Below are positions 46,393 to 55,219 of a stretch of DNA of 64,000 bases, piece after piece. The stretch is taken from NCBI GenBank assembly GCA_020348385.1, contig CP070750.1, forward strand, positions 3,585,511-3,649,510. The letters run 5' to 3'. Position 1 is the first letter of the stretch. Every line of letters starts with the position of its first letter. Below the pieces are notes generated by a model. That model was not told the DNA's origin. It ran no database searches and saw only the letters and a list, made by a program, of their open reading frames with translations. The translations under genes and the position numbers were made by a program. This DNA is from Candidatus Aminicenantota bacterium. GTDB lineage: Bacteria; Acidobacteriota; Aminicenantia; Aminicenantales; Aminicenantaceae.

Positions 46393-47706
46393 TCACATGC
46401 TCCATCTGACAAGAAAATCCAATTTGGCGCTAAAAACGACCATCAAGATTCCCACCACCGTTATCACGATCCATGGAAGCCAGGTGCTTTTTAAAAAAGA
46501 CCAGTAACTTCCTTTGTAATCGGAGACCATCACGCTGAGCCGGCCTATCAAAGCGGTTGGGGGGAGCCCATCACCCAGAGGCCAGAGCAGGCTCAGACCG
46601 GAGAGGGCCACCGTGGCATGAAGCCCGATGGAATCCAGAAACCAGATCAAGGGAATACCCAGGATGGCTGCGGCGCCGTATGTTAAAACGCCTTCTGAGA
46701 CAGGGATCACGATGGCCAATGAAATAAACAGCAGGATGAGGGGTGTGCTGATGACCGCATACGATAACATGCCCCGCACACCCGTGATCGTCATGATCTG
46801 CTGGAGCATGCCGACAACCACCATGGTGGCCAGTAACGGGAGGAGTCTCCTCATCGTGTCGCTCGAGAGTTTGAGGATGTTGATTTTTTTAGGGCTGAGG
46901 AGCCAGGCTACGAGAGCTGCTGCTACAAATTGCAGCGGCAGGCCGAGGATGGGGACATCAAACGGCCAAATCCGGTAGGCGATGACCAAACCAAAAAAGA
47001 CGAGGAAGGGGAGAAGTACCCGCCACCAGCTCATTTTTGCCGGTACTTCAGGCATTTCCTGCAGGACCGCTTGCTTATCCATCCGGCTTTCCCTTTTCCA
47101 ACCCAGCGTGAGCATCGTGAATATACCGAGTATCAGCACTGGGATGGCTAAGGGCAGTTCGAATCCCACGTACGGTATAGCCGTACCTGCACAGGTGATC
47201 ATGGCCCAGATGTTGACCGGTGGGGCAGCGGCGCTCAGGCCTGCCACAATGAACAGGATAGCCGCCACTTTCCGGTTGGGGATTCCCAGATAACCGAGAG
47301 CTAGAGCGGTCGGGGCTCCCACCACGAGCAGAGATACACTGCCCGCACCCGTCAGAGCGCCGGGGATCAGGATGATAAACATCAGGAGAAGAAGCGCGAT
47401 GATGCGCAGATTGTAGAAGTATTTGATCGTGACCCGAACCACATAGTTCACTCCGCCCGATTCGTTGACGATGGCCATGAAAATGGTGGCCGTGGAAAAA
47501 ACGAGAATGACATCCAGGTAGGTGAAGGATCCTTCGATAAGATGTCTAGCCAGTTGCCCAGCAGGGGGCGTTTGAACAAAAACTCCGGCGACACCCCCGG
47601 CAACAGCGGCAGCCAGCATGCTGATCTCGACAGAAAGCTTTTTTGCCTTTGCCAGCACGTAGGCTGCGATCATAACAACCAGGATGATTCCGATCTGAAT
47701 CTGCAT
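46393..47706 (-). CDS. DctM/ion-transporter superfamily permease
   Basis: A 437-residue membrane protein with about 11-12 helices. The two halves carry repeated features of ion-transporter superfamily permeases (TRAP large subunit, citrate or C4-dicarboxylate carriers): IPGALTGAGSVSLLVVGAPTAL with GLSAAAPPVN in the first half, and LLPLLATMVVVGMLQQIMTITG with WPLGDGLPPTALIG in the second. No periplasmic TRAP binding protein is seen; the DUF6305 protein or the 51-residue microprotein may assist. It heads the peptide/acyl-amino-acid operon. There is no Shine-Dalgarno sequence, and the predicted promoter leaves a leader of only about nine bases. Confidence 0.8.
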   Translation of the reverse strand: MQIQIGIILVVMIAAYVLAKAKKLSVEISMLAAAVAGGVAGVFVQTPPAGQLARHLIEGSFTYLDVILVFSTATIFMAIVNESGGVNYVVRVTIKYFYNLRIIALLLLMFIILIPGALTGAGSVSLLVVGAPTALALGYLGIPNRKVAAILFIVAGLSAAAPPVNIWAMITCAGTAIPYVGFELPLAIPVLILGIFTMLTLGWKRESRMDKQAVLQEMPEVPAKMSWWRVLLPFLVFFGLVIAYRIWPFDVPILGLPLQFVAAALVAWLLSPKKINILKLSSDTMRRLLPLLATMVVVGMLQQIMTITGVRGMLSYAVISTPLILLFISLAIVIPVSEGVLTYGAAAILGIPLIWFLDSIGLHATVALSGLSLLWPLGDGLPPTALIGRLSVMVSDYKGSYWSFLKSTWLPWIVITVVGILMVVFSAKLDFLVRWSM

Positions 47707-47721
47707 TTTGTATGCGGCAAT

Positions 47722-47749
47722 TTTATATTTTGGATTTAGGTTTAGTCAA
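47722..47749 (-). promoter_or_regulatory. Promoter of the transporter/peptidase operon
   Basis: Minus strand TTGACT (47749-47744), 16-base spacer, TATAAA (47727-47722); each box matches five of six consensus bases. ATG at 47706 follows only 15 bases after the -10 box. Confidence 0.6.
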
Positions 47750-47802
47750 GAAAAAAGGATGAATAAAATAGGATTTCATCCGTTGTCCTATTGAAGGCAT
47801 TG

Positions 47803-47831
47803 TTGACCGTGGGATAACTGTGTGATAAAAA
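47803..47831 (+). promoter_or_regulatory. Possible promoter of the DUF1028 gene
   Basis: TTGACC (47803-47808), 17 bases, TAAAAA (47826-47831). The -35 box matches five and the -10 four of six bases. ATG is at 47861. Confidence 0.45.
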
Positions 47832-47860
47832 AGATCAAAACCCAAGAGAAGGAGGGAGCC

Positions 47861-48856
47861 ATGAAAAGATTTGTCGCGTTGATTCTTTTTACGATGTGTG
47901 TTGTCGCTTTGATTTTGGCCGATGGAAAAATGCGTCCGGTCAGCACTTACTCCATCGTTGCTTATGATAGGGAAACGGGACAATTGGGTGTTGCGGTTCA
48001 GTCCCATTGGTTTTCGGTGGGGCCGATCGTGCCATGGGTGGAGTCCGGCATCGGAGCCATCGCGACGCAATCATTCGTCGAGGTTTCGTACGGCCCGCTA
48101 GGATTGGAGCTATTAAGGGCTGGCAAAAGTCCTGAGGAAACCCTCAGTGCTCTGCTTAAGGCTGACAAAAACCGAGATGTCCGGCAGGTGGCAATGGTGG
48201 ATACGACGGGCCGTGTGGCAGCCCATACTGGGTCTAACTGCATCCCTGAGGCTGGCCATTACACCGGAGATGGATTCACCTGCCAGGCAAACCTGATGCT
48301 CAAAAATACCGTCTGGGATGCCATGGCGAAAGCTTTCCTGGAGACCAAGGGCGAGCTAGCCGATAGGCTGATTGCAGCCCTCGAATCAGCTGAAGTTGAG
48401 GGGGGAGATATCAGGGGAAAACAATCGGCAGCCCTGATCGTTGTCAAAGGCGAAAGTTCTGGCGTCAGGTGGAAGGATAGGCTTTTTGACCTGAGGATCG
48501 AGGATCATCCCGCCCCCGTTAAGGAGCTCAAGCGGCTGCTTTTGCTTAATAAGGCTTACAATCACATGAACCTTGGGGATGAATACCTGGCAGAAGAAAA
48601 AATAGAAGAGGCCATGAAAGCCTATACAAAGGCTATGGCAATGTATCCCGACAACGCTGAAATGATTTTTTGGCCGGCCGTAACTCTCGCAGCATCGGGC
48701 AATGTGGAAAAAAGCCTTCCCTTGTTTAAAAAAGTTTTTGCGATGGATAAAAACTGGGCCATTCTTTTGCCGAGGCTTTCCAAAGTCGGTCAACTTCCCG
48801 AGGACAAGGCTCTCATCCAAAAAATCCTTTCAGTGGCTCCGAAAAAGAAGGAATGA
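47861..48856 (+). CDS. DUF1028 (Ntn-hydrolase-like) protein with TPR tail
   Basis: A 331-residue protein with a signal peptide (about 1-20), then the DUF1028 domain, recognised by STYSIVAYDRETGQLGVAVQ, the Ser/Gln-rich GIGAIATQSFVEVSYGPLGL and TGRVAAHTGSNC. Two tetratricopeptide-like helical repeats follow (AYNHMNLGDEYLAEEKIEEA; NAEMIFWPAVTLAASGNVEK). The family is predicted to be an Ntn hydrolase, probably acting on peptidoglycan or small amides, but is uncharacterised. ATG 47861 has GGAGGGAG before it; an earlier GTG is rejected. Divergent from the transporter operon. Confidence 0.87.
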   Translation: MKRFVALILFTMCVVALILADGKMRPVSTYSIVAYDRETGQLGVAVQSHWFSVGPIVPWVESGIGAIATQSFVEVSYGPLGLELLRAGKSPEETLSALLKADKNRDVRQVAMVDTTGRVAAHTGSNCIPEAGHYTGDGFTCQANLMLKNTVWDAMAKAFLETKGELADRLIAALESAEVEGGDIRGKQSAALIVVKGESSGVRWKDRLFDLRIEDHPAPVKELKRLLLLNKAYNHMNLGDEYLAEEKIEEAMKAYTKAMAMYPDNAEMIFWPAVTLAASGNVEKSLPLFKKVFAMDKNWAILLPRLSKVGQLPEDKALIQKILSVAPKKKE

Positions 48857-48866
48857 GAAGGTATGT

Positions 48867-48896
48867 TTGACAATAAATTTATGATTCTCATAAGAT
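48867..48896 (+). promoter_or_regulatory. Possible promoter of the M24 peptidase gene
   Basis: TTGACA (48867-48872), 18 bases, TAAGAT (48891-48896), 31 bases before ATG 48928. This suggests the peptidase gene is transcribed independently of the DUF1028 gene. Confidence 0.5.
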
Positions 48897-48927
48897 GGAT
48901 TTATCTTTGAGGGATGGAGGCAACGTT

Positions 48928-50364
48928 ATGAAAAAAAAGTCTTTTTTATGTATTTTGCTTCTTTCACTTTCTCTTCTGCTGGGAGGGGAGGAGATCCCTT
49001 TGTTCACTTCCGACTTCTCTCCTGAAGAATTCAAGCAACGACGGGATGCCCTTTACGATCAGATTGGAAAAGAAGCAATAGCCATCATCCAATCGGCACC
49101 TATGCCCGACTCCTATGTCAAGTTTCGCCAGTCCAATCAATTCTATTATCTGTGTGGTGTGGAGACCTGGAATTCCACCCTCCTCTTGGATGGCTCACAG
49201 CGGCGGAGCATAATATTTCTTCCCCCTAAAAGATCTGTCGAAGGACATATGTTTGCGGCTGAAGATCAGCGCCATATCATTGGTATGACTGGGGTGAACG
49301 CAACAATGCCTGTGGATGAGATGGGTGAGTATCTGGCCCGGCTTTCTTACAGAAGTTCCATCAAGTCGATCTACACTCCCTTTTTCTCTTTCGAAGGGCT
49401 GGCCATGAGTCGGGATCTTGCCAGTATTGGAGATGCGAATAAATCGGCTAATCCATGGGATAACCGGCCACCCAGAGCCGCAAATTTTGTGAACCTCCTC
49501 CGTTTGCGGTATCCTCAATTCGAGGTGAAAAATCTATCTCCCATCCTGGATGTTATGCGTTTGATCAAAAGCCCAGCAGAACTGAATCTCATCCGAAGAG
49601 CAACCGTGCTTTCAGGTCAGGCAATCATGGAGTGTATGCGTTCAATGGAACCCGGAGTTTTTGAGTACGAGATCGCAGCCCTAGCCAAATTTGTCTTTTT
49701 GCGGAACGGCGCGCAAGGGGATGCCTACCACGCCATTGCAGCCAGCGGCCCGAACATGATCCATTCCCATTACAATGCGAACTTTCGCAAAGTGGAAGAT
49801 GGGGATTTCTTCATCCTGGATTATGCTCCCGACTATAGGTATTACATGAGCGATCTGACACGCACATGGCCTGTCAACGGTAAATTCAACGGCTGGCAGC
49901 GGGAGCTTTACGGGTTTTATGTGAGGTGTTACCAGGCCATCCTCAAGGCCATACGTCCGCATGAAACCGCGTCTGTGATTATAAAGGAAGCTGTCGCTGA
50001 AATGAAACAAGCCCTCGCCGAAACAGAATTTTCTAAGGAGATCTATGAAAAGGCAGCCAAGAGCTTTGTTGCAAGGTTCACTCGTGCCTCATCCTATGCA
50101 GGGAGCAGACTCGGACATTGGGTGGGACTTTCGACGCATGATGTGGGAAGGGATTCTGGACCGTTGCGCCCAGGGATGGTTTTTACGATCGAGCCGGCCC
50201 TCAGGGTTCCCGAAGAGAACATCTACATCCGTTGTGAAGATCTAATCATCATTCACGACGATCATGCTGAGATCGCTTCTGACTTTTTGCCGCTTGCAAT
50301 CGATGATGTCGAAAAACTGATGAAAGAAGAGGGGCTCCTGCAGGAATATCCTCGGATCAAATAA
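48928..50364 (+). CDS. Exported M24-family Xaa-Pro aminopeptidase
   Basis: A 478-residue aminopeptidase P with a signal peptide (about 1-20). The N-terminal creatinase-like domain includes FYYLCGVETWNSTLLLDG. The dinuclear metal ligands are visible in order: Asp and Asp in FILDYAPDYRYYMSDLTRTW, His in LSTHDVG, Glu in FTIEPALRVP and Glu in IRCEDLIII. It removes N-terminal residues ahead of proline, here in the periplasm. ATG at 48928 follows GGATGGAGG; earlier in-frame starts would disrupt the signal peptide. Confidence 0.92.
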   Translation: MKKKSFLCILLLSLSLLLGGEEIPLFTSDFSPEEFKQRRDALYDQIGKEAIAIIQSAPMPDSYVKFRQSNQFYYLCGVETWNSTLLLDGSQRRSIIFLPPKRSVEGHMFAAEDQRHIIGMTGVNATMPVDEMGEYLARLSYRSSIKSIYTPFFSFEGLAMSRDLASIGDANKSANPWDNRPPRAANFVNLLRLRYPQFEVKNLSPILDVMRLIKSPAELNLIRRATVLSGQAIMECMRSMEPGVFEYEIAALAKFVFLRNGAQGDAYHAIAASGPNMIHSHYNANFRKVEDGDFFILDYAPDYRYYMSDLTRTWPVNGKFNGWQRELYGFYVRCYQAILKAIRPHETASVIIKEAVAEMKQALAETEFSKEIYEKAAKSFVARFTRASSYAGSRLGHWVGLSTHDVGRDSGPLRPGMVFTIEPALRVPEENIYIRCEDLIIIHDDHAEIASDFLPLAIDDVEKLMKEEGLLQEYPRIK

Positions 50365-50372
50365 TCCGATTG

Positions 50373-50402
50373 TTGATAGGAATGTGTTGATACTTGTATA
50401 AT
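50373..50402 (+). promoter_or_regulatory. Promoter-like sequence immediately before the M1 aminopeptidase gene
   Basis: TTGATA (50373-50378), 18 bases, perfect TATAAT (50397-50402). ATG is at 50412, so a transcript from here would start about three bases before the start codon and would lack the GGAGGA at 50403-50408. Either the gene can be read leaderless or the match is fortuitous and it is co-transcribed with the M24 gene. Confidence 0.4.
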
Positions 50403-50411
50403 GGAGGACGA

Positions 50412-52070
50412 ATGAAAAGGACCAGAATCTTTTGCCTTTTTCTCCTCTTTCTGATCCCTCCTCTGATTGCCCAAGAAATACCCTATCATGAATCAGGCCA
50501 AAAACAAGATTTTCGTGTTTTTTTCCTCGAAGATCAGGCTCATGATTTTGATGTCCTTCATTATGAGTTTGACTGGAAACTGAATTTTGAGGCGCGGCGG
50601 ATCGAAGGGAAAGCCACAATAAAAATACGAAGCCTCAGCACAACGGATAGGATAACCATCCATCTTGCCGATAACATGATTGTGACCTGGATCACTCAGA
50701 ACCAAGCTCCTATTTCTTTCATTCATCAAGATGATCTTCTCGAAATTTATCCGCTTCAAACATTGAATCCCAACGAAGAACTCACGGTCACCATATCTTA
50801 TTCGGGTTTTCCTCAATCGGGACTCAATTTTACTTACCACGGAGAAGATCCGATAATCTGGAGCCTGGATGAACCCATCGGTGCTCGAGAGTGGTTTCCC
50901 TGTCACGACGTCCCCTCTGATAAAGCAACGGTTAAAATGCGCATCACTGTGCCTGATAGCATGATCGTTGCCTCGAACGGGGACCTGATAGATGTTATCT
51001 CCAATCTAGATAATACCAAAACGTTTGTTTGGCAGGAGAACTATCCCGTTTCCACTTATCTCATTTCGATCGCCGCCACGAATTATGAAACTTTCTCTGA
51101 TGTTTACACCTCAGGCTCGGAAACCATGGATGTTCTTTACTATGTCTATCCAGAACATTTTTCCCAGGCTCAAGAAGATTTTTCCGTAACTGTCCCTATG
51201 ATGGAATTCTATGCTGACGTGTTCGGTGAATATCCGTTTCTGGAAGAGAAATATGGGATGGCGATCATTCCCGGAAATGCGTCCATGGAGCACCAAACCT
51301 GCACGTCATTATCGTCCAGGCTGGTCACAGGAACCCATCAGTATGACTACATCGTTGCTCATGAACTGGCGCATCAATGGTGGGGAGATTTGGTGACCTT
51401 GACCGACTGGGCTGATATTTGGTTGAATGAGGGTTTTGCCACGTATTCCGATGCCCTCTGGGTTGAAAACCTTTATGGTTTGGAAGGCCTCATATCGAGG
51501 ATGGCCGATTTTAAATACCAATACATGATTCGTCATGAAGGAAAGGACCACCCGATCTATGATCCTCCGTTGGGGCATCTTTTTTGCGAGATCGAGTATG
51601 AAAAAGGGGCGTGGGTGCTTCACATGTTGAGATTTGTTGTCGGCGAGGAAAACTTCTGGGAAATCCTCAAAGAATACGCCAAGCTTTATGCCTTTTCAAA
51701 TGCCTCTACTGAAGATTTTCAAAAAATATGCGAACAAGTATATGGGGGAGAATTGGGATGGTTTTTCGATCAATGGATTTACGAGGCAGGTTATCCGGTC
51801 TTTCAGTTCGGGTGGGGCTATTCATCTCAGAACAGGGCAAGAGTTATCATCAATCAGATTCAGGAAGAATCCCCTCTTTTTAGCATGCCTGTGGAGCTGG
51901 AATTTGTCTTTTCCTCTGGAGCTGAAAAAAAGGTCGTTTGGGTGGATGGGGAAACAAATTTTTTCCAGTTCGATTTTCAAGAAAAGCCGTTGCAAGTTTT
52001 GTTCGATCCTGATTCCTGGATTTTGTGTTTAGTTGAAGATTTTCAGAAAAAAGGAAAAGGGAAAAGATAG
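50412..52070 (+). CDS. Exported M1-family zinc aminopeptidase
   Basis: A 552-residue gluzincin with a signal peptide (about 1-21). The N-terminal beta domain includes AREWFPCHDVPSDKATVKM. The exopeptidase (GAMEN-like) motif is GNASMEHQT; the zinc site is HELAHQWWG with the distal Glu in NEGFATYSDAL, and the catalytic Tyr region is IEYEKGAWVLHMLR. It lacks the long C-terminal helical domain of PepN, so it is a short M1 form. It would complete peptide degradation together with the adjacent M24 and C69 enzymes. The 3' end is 18 bases from the convergent GWxTD gene. Confidence 0.93.
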   Translation: MKRTRIFCLFLLFLIPPLIAQEIPYHESGQKQDFRVFFLEDQAHDFDVLHYEFDWKLNFEARRIEGKATIKIRSLSTTDRITIHLADNMIVTWITQNQAPISFIHQDDLLEIYPLQTLNPNEELTVTISYSGFPQSGLNFTYHGEDPIIWSLDEPIGAREWFPCHDVPSDKATVKMRITVPDSMIVASNGDLIDVISNLDNTKTFVWQENYPVSTYLISIAATNYETFSDVYTSGSETMDVLYYVYPEHFSQAQEDFSVTVPMMEFYADVFGEYPFLEEKYGMAIIPGNASMEHQTCTSLSSRLVTGTHQYDYIVAHELAHQWWGDLVTLTDWADIWLNEGFATYSDALWVENLYGLEGLISRMADFKYQYMIRHEGKDHPIYDPPLGHLFCEIEYEKGAWVLHMLRFVVGEENFWEILKEYAKLYAFSNASTEDFQKICEQVYGGELGWFFDQWIYEAGYPVFQFGWGYSSQNRARVIINQIQEESPLFSMPVELEFVFSSGAEKKVVWVDGETNFFQFDFQEKPLQVLFDPDSWILCLVEDFQKKGKGKR

Positions 52071-52088
52071 AAAAACACAAAAACACAG

Positions 52089-53012
52089 TCAAATAGAAAA
52101 TTTTCCTTTTTGCCAGGCTTTGTTCCCGTCAGCCAGATTTGTGAGCTCTGCAGAAAATGTGTATTTTCCGGGTGCAAGCTTCACGCGAATTTCTATCGTA
52201 TAGTCCTTGATTAAAATCGCCTCTAATTCTTCCTCTGTCAAGTCGATCGGGTAACTTTTATTGTGATCCCAAATCATTTGATCGGAAGAATCTGATATAT
52301 CAATAGTCAATTTCAGCGAGGCTTTGAGTTGCCCTTCTTTTTCTTCGAACCAAATATTTTTGTACGGGACATTGACGTGAATAACCGCTTCATTTTCTGC
52401 ACTCTTTTTGACTTTCACATCAAACTTAAACGGGTATTTTTGATCTGAGCCTTTTGGCTGCAAAACCATCTGCGCTTTGTTGAGCTCGGCGAGCTGCCAT
52501 GAGCTGTCGGGGACAAGCCTGTATTCGCCGCTCCAGTCATAATCCATAAATCGAATAACAAACCACCCGTAATACCATATTTCCTCGGGTTTATCGTAGA
52601 AATTGATGCCTCTGGGGAAAGTTTGCCTCTCCCATGGGGGGCCCAGCAGAATATAAACTCTTCCTCTGTCCTGGAGCCAGCCGGGAGATCCTTCTTTAAA
52701 TATATGATTGGCTTCCTCGATGCGTTTGAAATATTCATCCTTGTATTCATTCTCATCTGTATCCGGATCAGGGTCCCTGCTTTTCCAGAATTCCTCGATG
52801 AACGCCTTCCGCTCAGATTCAGGAAGGTTCAGGAAAACTTTCCGTTCTTTTTTGGTGATGATGTATCTTACCTTAGAGATAAATTCCCTGGATTCCGGAT
52901 CAAGGTTTTTTTGCACCGATAAAGAAGCGCAAGAGACGAGAAGAAAGGAATTGAACAAAAAGAGTGAGATGTAAGCTGTTTTTTTCATTTTTCCGATTCC
53001 ATCAATTTTCAT
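52089..53012 (-). CDS. GWxTD-domain lipoprotein
   Basis: A 307-residue lipoprotein. A signal with lipobox (FLLVSCAS) ends near residue 29. The GWxTD domain covers roughly 40-150, with KSRDPDPDTDENEYKDEYFKR, GWLQDRGRVYILLGPPWE and PEEIWYYG. The remaining part is a beta-sandwich of about 130 residues (AVIHVNVPYKNIWFEEKEGQ). ATG at 52988 would give a more compact signal peptide and is an alternative start. Family function is unknown. Third gene, after a 95-base gap, of the GWxTD/VWFA cluster. Confidence 0.87.
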   Translation of the reverse strand: MKIDGIGKMKKTAYISLFLFNSFLLVSCASLSVQKNLDPESREFISKVRYIITKKERKVFLNLPESERKAFIEEFWKSRDPDPDTDENEYKDEYFKRIEEANHIFKEGSPGWLQDRGRVYILLGPPWERQTFPRGINFYDKPEEIWYYGWFVIRFMDYDWSGEYRLVPDSSWQLAELNKAQMVLQPKGSDQKYPFKFDVKVKKSAENEAVIHVNVPYKNIWFEEKEGQLKASLKLTIDISDSSDQMIWDHNKSYPIDLTEEELEAILIKDYTIEIRVKLAPGKYTFSAELTNLADGNKAWQKGKFSI

Positions 53013-53107
53013 AATACATTAATCCTAGATTTAAATCAAAAGCAAAGGATGCTCTTGGACTGTTGCAAATGGATTATTTTATTGTCTTATTTTATGAGGA
53101 TGTCTCT

Positions 53108-55219
53108 TTATTTGACTTGAAAAGTTGCATTCGCACCAGAGCGTGATTGAGTCAGGTTGGACGTTGCGAATAGGTACAGAAAATATTCACCTGGTTTCAG
53201 CCCCTCTGTTTGAATCTCCAATAGAAATATTTCCGTGTCTATATCATGATGCCTATCGAGAATAGTGATGGTTGCAGGAATGACTTTTCCTGTACCTGAG
53301 GAACTGTGAATAAGATTTGTCGAGAGCTGAATATCCTCCGGCTGAATTCCTGAAAACGAGCACCGGACCGCAGCCCACACACGGCTCGTTCCTTGTTCCA
53401 ATTGTTCAACGATCGGAAAATACTGTCTTGTGTTAAAGGGATAATCGGCAGATGGATTCCCTAAATAAAAGGCATTTCTTTCTGGTTTCAGAAGCAAGGG
53501 CGGATAGAGTTTGATGCCGTGATCCAAACGTTTTGGAACAATAACAGAGGATGACGCCACGGCCCCTTGTCCTGTTTCCGCATTTCTTATGATAAGCCGG
53601 CATTGGTACTTGCCAGGATGAAGAGACGTGAAATTCGAGTAATACATGTTTCCTTCAGGCAATTTCGAAAAATCCTTCTTGTTTCTTCCGATCTTTACGA
53701 TACTATTTTCTTCATCGAAAATGAGACTAACGATTTCGATATTTTTTCCCGAAAATTCCTGGATATATTCCTTGGGCATCAAAGAGAACATAGAGATATA
53801 TGTGTCTCCCTTTACGGAATATGGTAACGAAATCAGAGGAAAATAAAAGGGATCCCGGAAAAGAGATCTTTTATTCAGAGCCAGATCAACAAGATGCAGC
53901 ATCTTTTCGAGCTTGCTGAATTTGTTAAATGGCTTGGGATTGAAGTATCCTTTCTGGGCGTGAACTTCAAGACCGGGGCGGTTGACTTTGACTTTTATCT
54001 TATGGTACTTCCCATCCCATTTTTCATCGATGTAGTATCCGAGGACATAAAAGCAACCGGTTAGGTCTTGAATTCTCTCAAAGTGGTTTTCGTAGCTATT
54101 GATATTGCCGAAGTATTTCCCACCCGTTGAACTTGCTATGTTCTGCAAAGAAAAACATCCCGTTAGTCTCGAGTGCAATCCAACTGTCGAGATTAAGTCC
54201 TCGGTATCTATGGTGAAGACGGTGCTATTGGAGGCAGCGAGCACTTTGAGCATATCTTTGTAATGCTGTTGCACTAAACTGTTGCCAAAATCCCAACTCT
54301 GTTGGATTATGGTATCTCTTCCCTTCGTCACATTCCAGGTTTCATTGGGATGTTGAACCCCGTACATAAGGGAATAGGGAATACCCGAGGAAAAAAGAAT
54401 AATGTGTTTATAACCGGGAATATACTTCAGGGCCTCAGCAAAATCTTTGATTTTTTGAACAAAATGTATGGCATGAACATTGCTATCTTCTTGGGTGTTA
54501 AATTTATCCCAGTCAGGCGTTGATCCTGTAACGGGTCTGTCATCCCTTTGTGCACCTTCTTTGAATGTGATTTTTCCTCTTTTGCTGGGATCGAGGGGAT
54601 TTTCCCCTGTAGCTTGGAACCAATATTCATCCTCAAAATTTTCTGCTCTTCCTCCTCTATTTTTTGTGCCGAACGCTTCGATAACTTTACGAACTTCTGT
54701 GTGATCACGGGTCAAATATTCATGGAGAGTGAGACTTTTTATCGCGGAGTAAGAAAGCACCCCGACTTCATCGGAGGACATAGCCTGGGTATCCATAAAG
54801 TGTAAAGCGGCTTTTTTCGCTTTTTTGATACCTTTGGGATTGTTATAGGCAAAATCAAAAAGAAGAAAAAATTTGCGGCTCATCAGATCTTGAGACGTAG
54901 GGGTTTTACTCTCTGGGATTGTCTTGGGAGCCTTCGTCTCAGAGGGAGACAGGTGCAGGATGTGTTTTTCGAATTCTGTGATCTGTTTCTTTGCGCCGTT
55001 TTCTCGGATGAGGAAATCCTCTTTTATTAAATCCACGACGGGATTTCCCTTTTTATCGGTCACATAAACTTGAATGAGCTTGAGATTGACCGATACCTTA
55101 TGCTGCAAAGTGGTTTTGCTGTTTCTCTCTTGTGGTGAAAGGAGGTTCTGATTGGGAACAAAAAAGAAAGCCAACAGGGATAGGATGAGACCGACAGCTC
55201 TTTTCCTAAGTGAGTTCAT
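53108..55219 (-). CDS. VWFA-related exported protein (acidobacterial type), long form
   Basis: A 703-residue protein. Signal peptide about 1-22, then VNLKLIQVYVTDKKGNPVVD and FLIRENGAKKQITEFEKH, the beta domain that defines TIGR03436. The VWA domain starts at KFFLLFDFAYNNPKGIKKAK and ends near residue 400 with VLGYYIDEKWDGKYHKIKV. Two more beta-sandwich regions follow, not seen in the short paralogue at 30124-31353. The MIDAS DxSxS motif is replaced by DFAYN, so metal-dependent binding is doubtful. Its ATG overlaps the stop of the upstream GWxTD gene by one base (TAATG). Role unknown, periplasmic. Confidence 0.85.
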   Translation of the reverse strand: MNSLRKRAVGLILSLLAFFFVPNQNLLSPQERNSKTTLQHKVSVNLKLIQVYVTDKKGNPVVDLIKEDFLIRENGAKKQITEFEKHILHLSPSETKAPKTIPESKTPTSQDLMSRKFFLLFDFAYNNPKGIKKAKKAALHFMDTQAMSSDEVGVLSYSAIKSLTLHEYLTRDHTEVRKVIEAFGTKNRGGRAENFEDEYWFQATGENPLDPSKRGKITFKEGAQRDDRPVTGSTPDWDKFNTQEDSNVHAIHFVQKIKDFAEALKYIPGYKHIILFSSGIPYSLMYGVQHPNETWNVTKGRDTIIQQSWDFGNSLVQQHYKDMLKVLAASNSTVFTIDTEDLISTVGLHSRLTGCFSLQNIASSTGGKYFGNINSYENHFERIQDLTGCFYVLGYYIDEKWDGKYHKIKVKVNRPGLEVHAQKGYFNPKPFNKFSKLEKMLHLVDLALNKRSLFRDPFYFPLISLPYSVKGDTYISMFSLMPKEYIQEFSGKNIEIVSLIFDEENSIVKIGRNKKDFSKLPEGNMYYSNFTSLHPGKYQCRLIIRNAETGQGAVASSSVIVPKRLDHGIKLYPPLLLKPERNAFYLGNPSADYPFNTRQYFPIVEQLEQGTSRVWAAVRCSFSGIQPEDIQLSTNLIHSSSGTGKVIPATITILDRHHDIDTEIFLLEIQTEGLKPGEYFLYLFATSNLTQSRSGANATFQVK

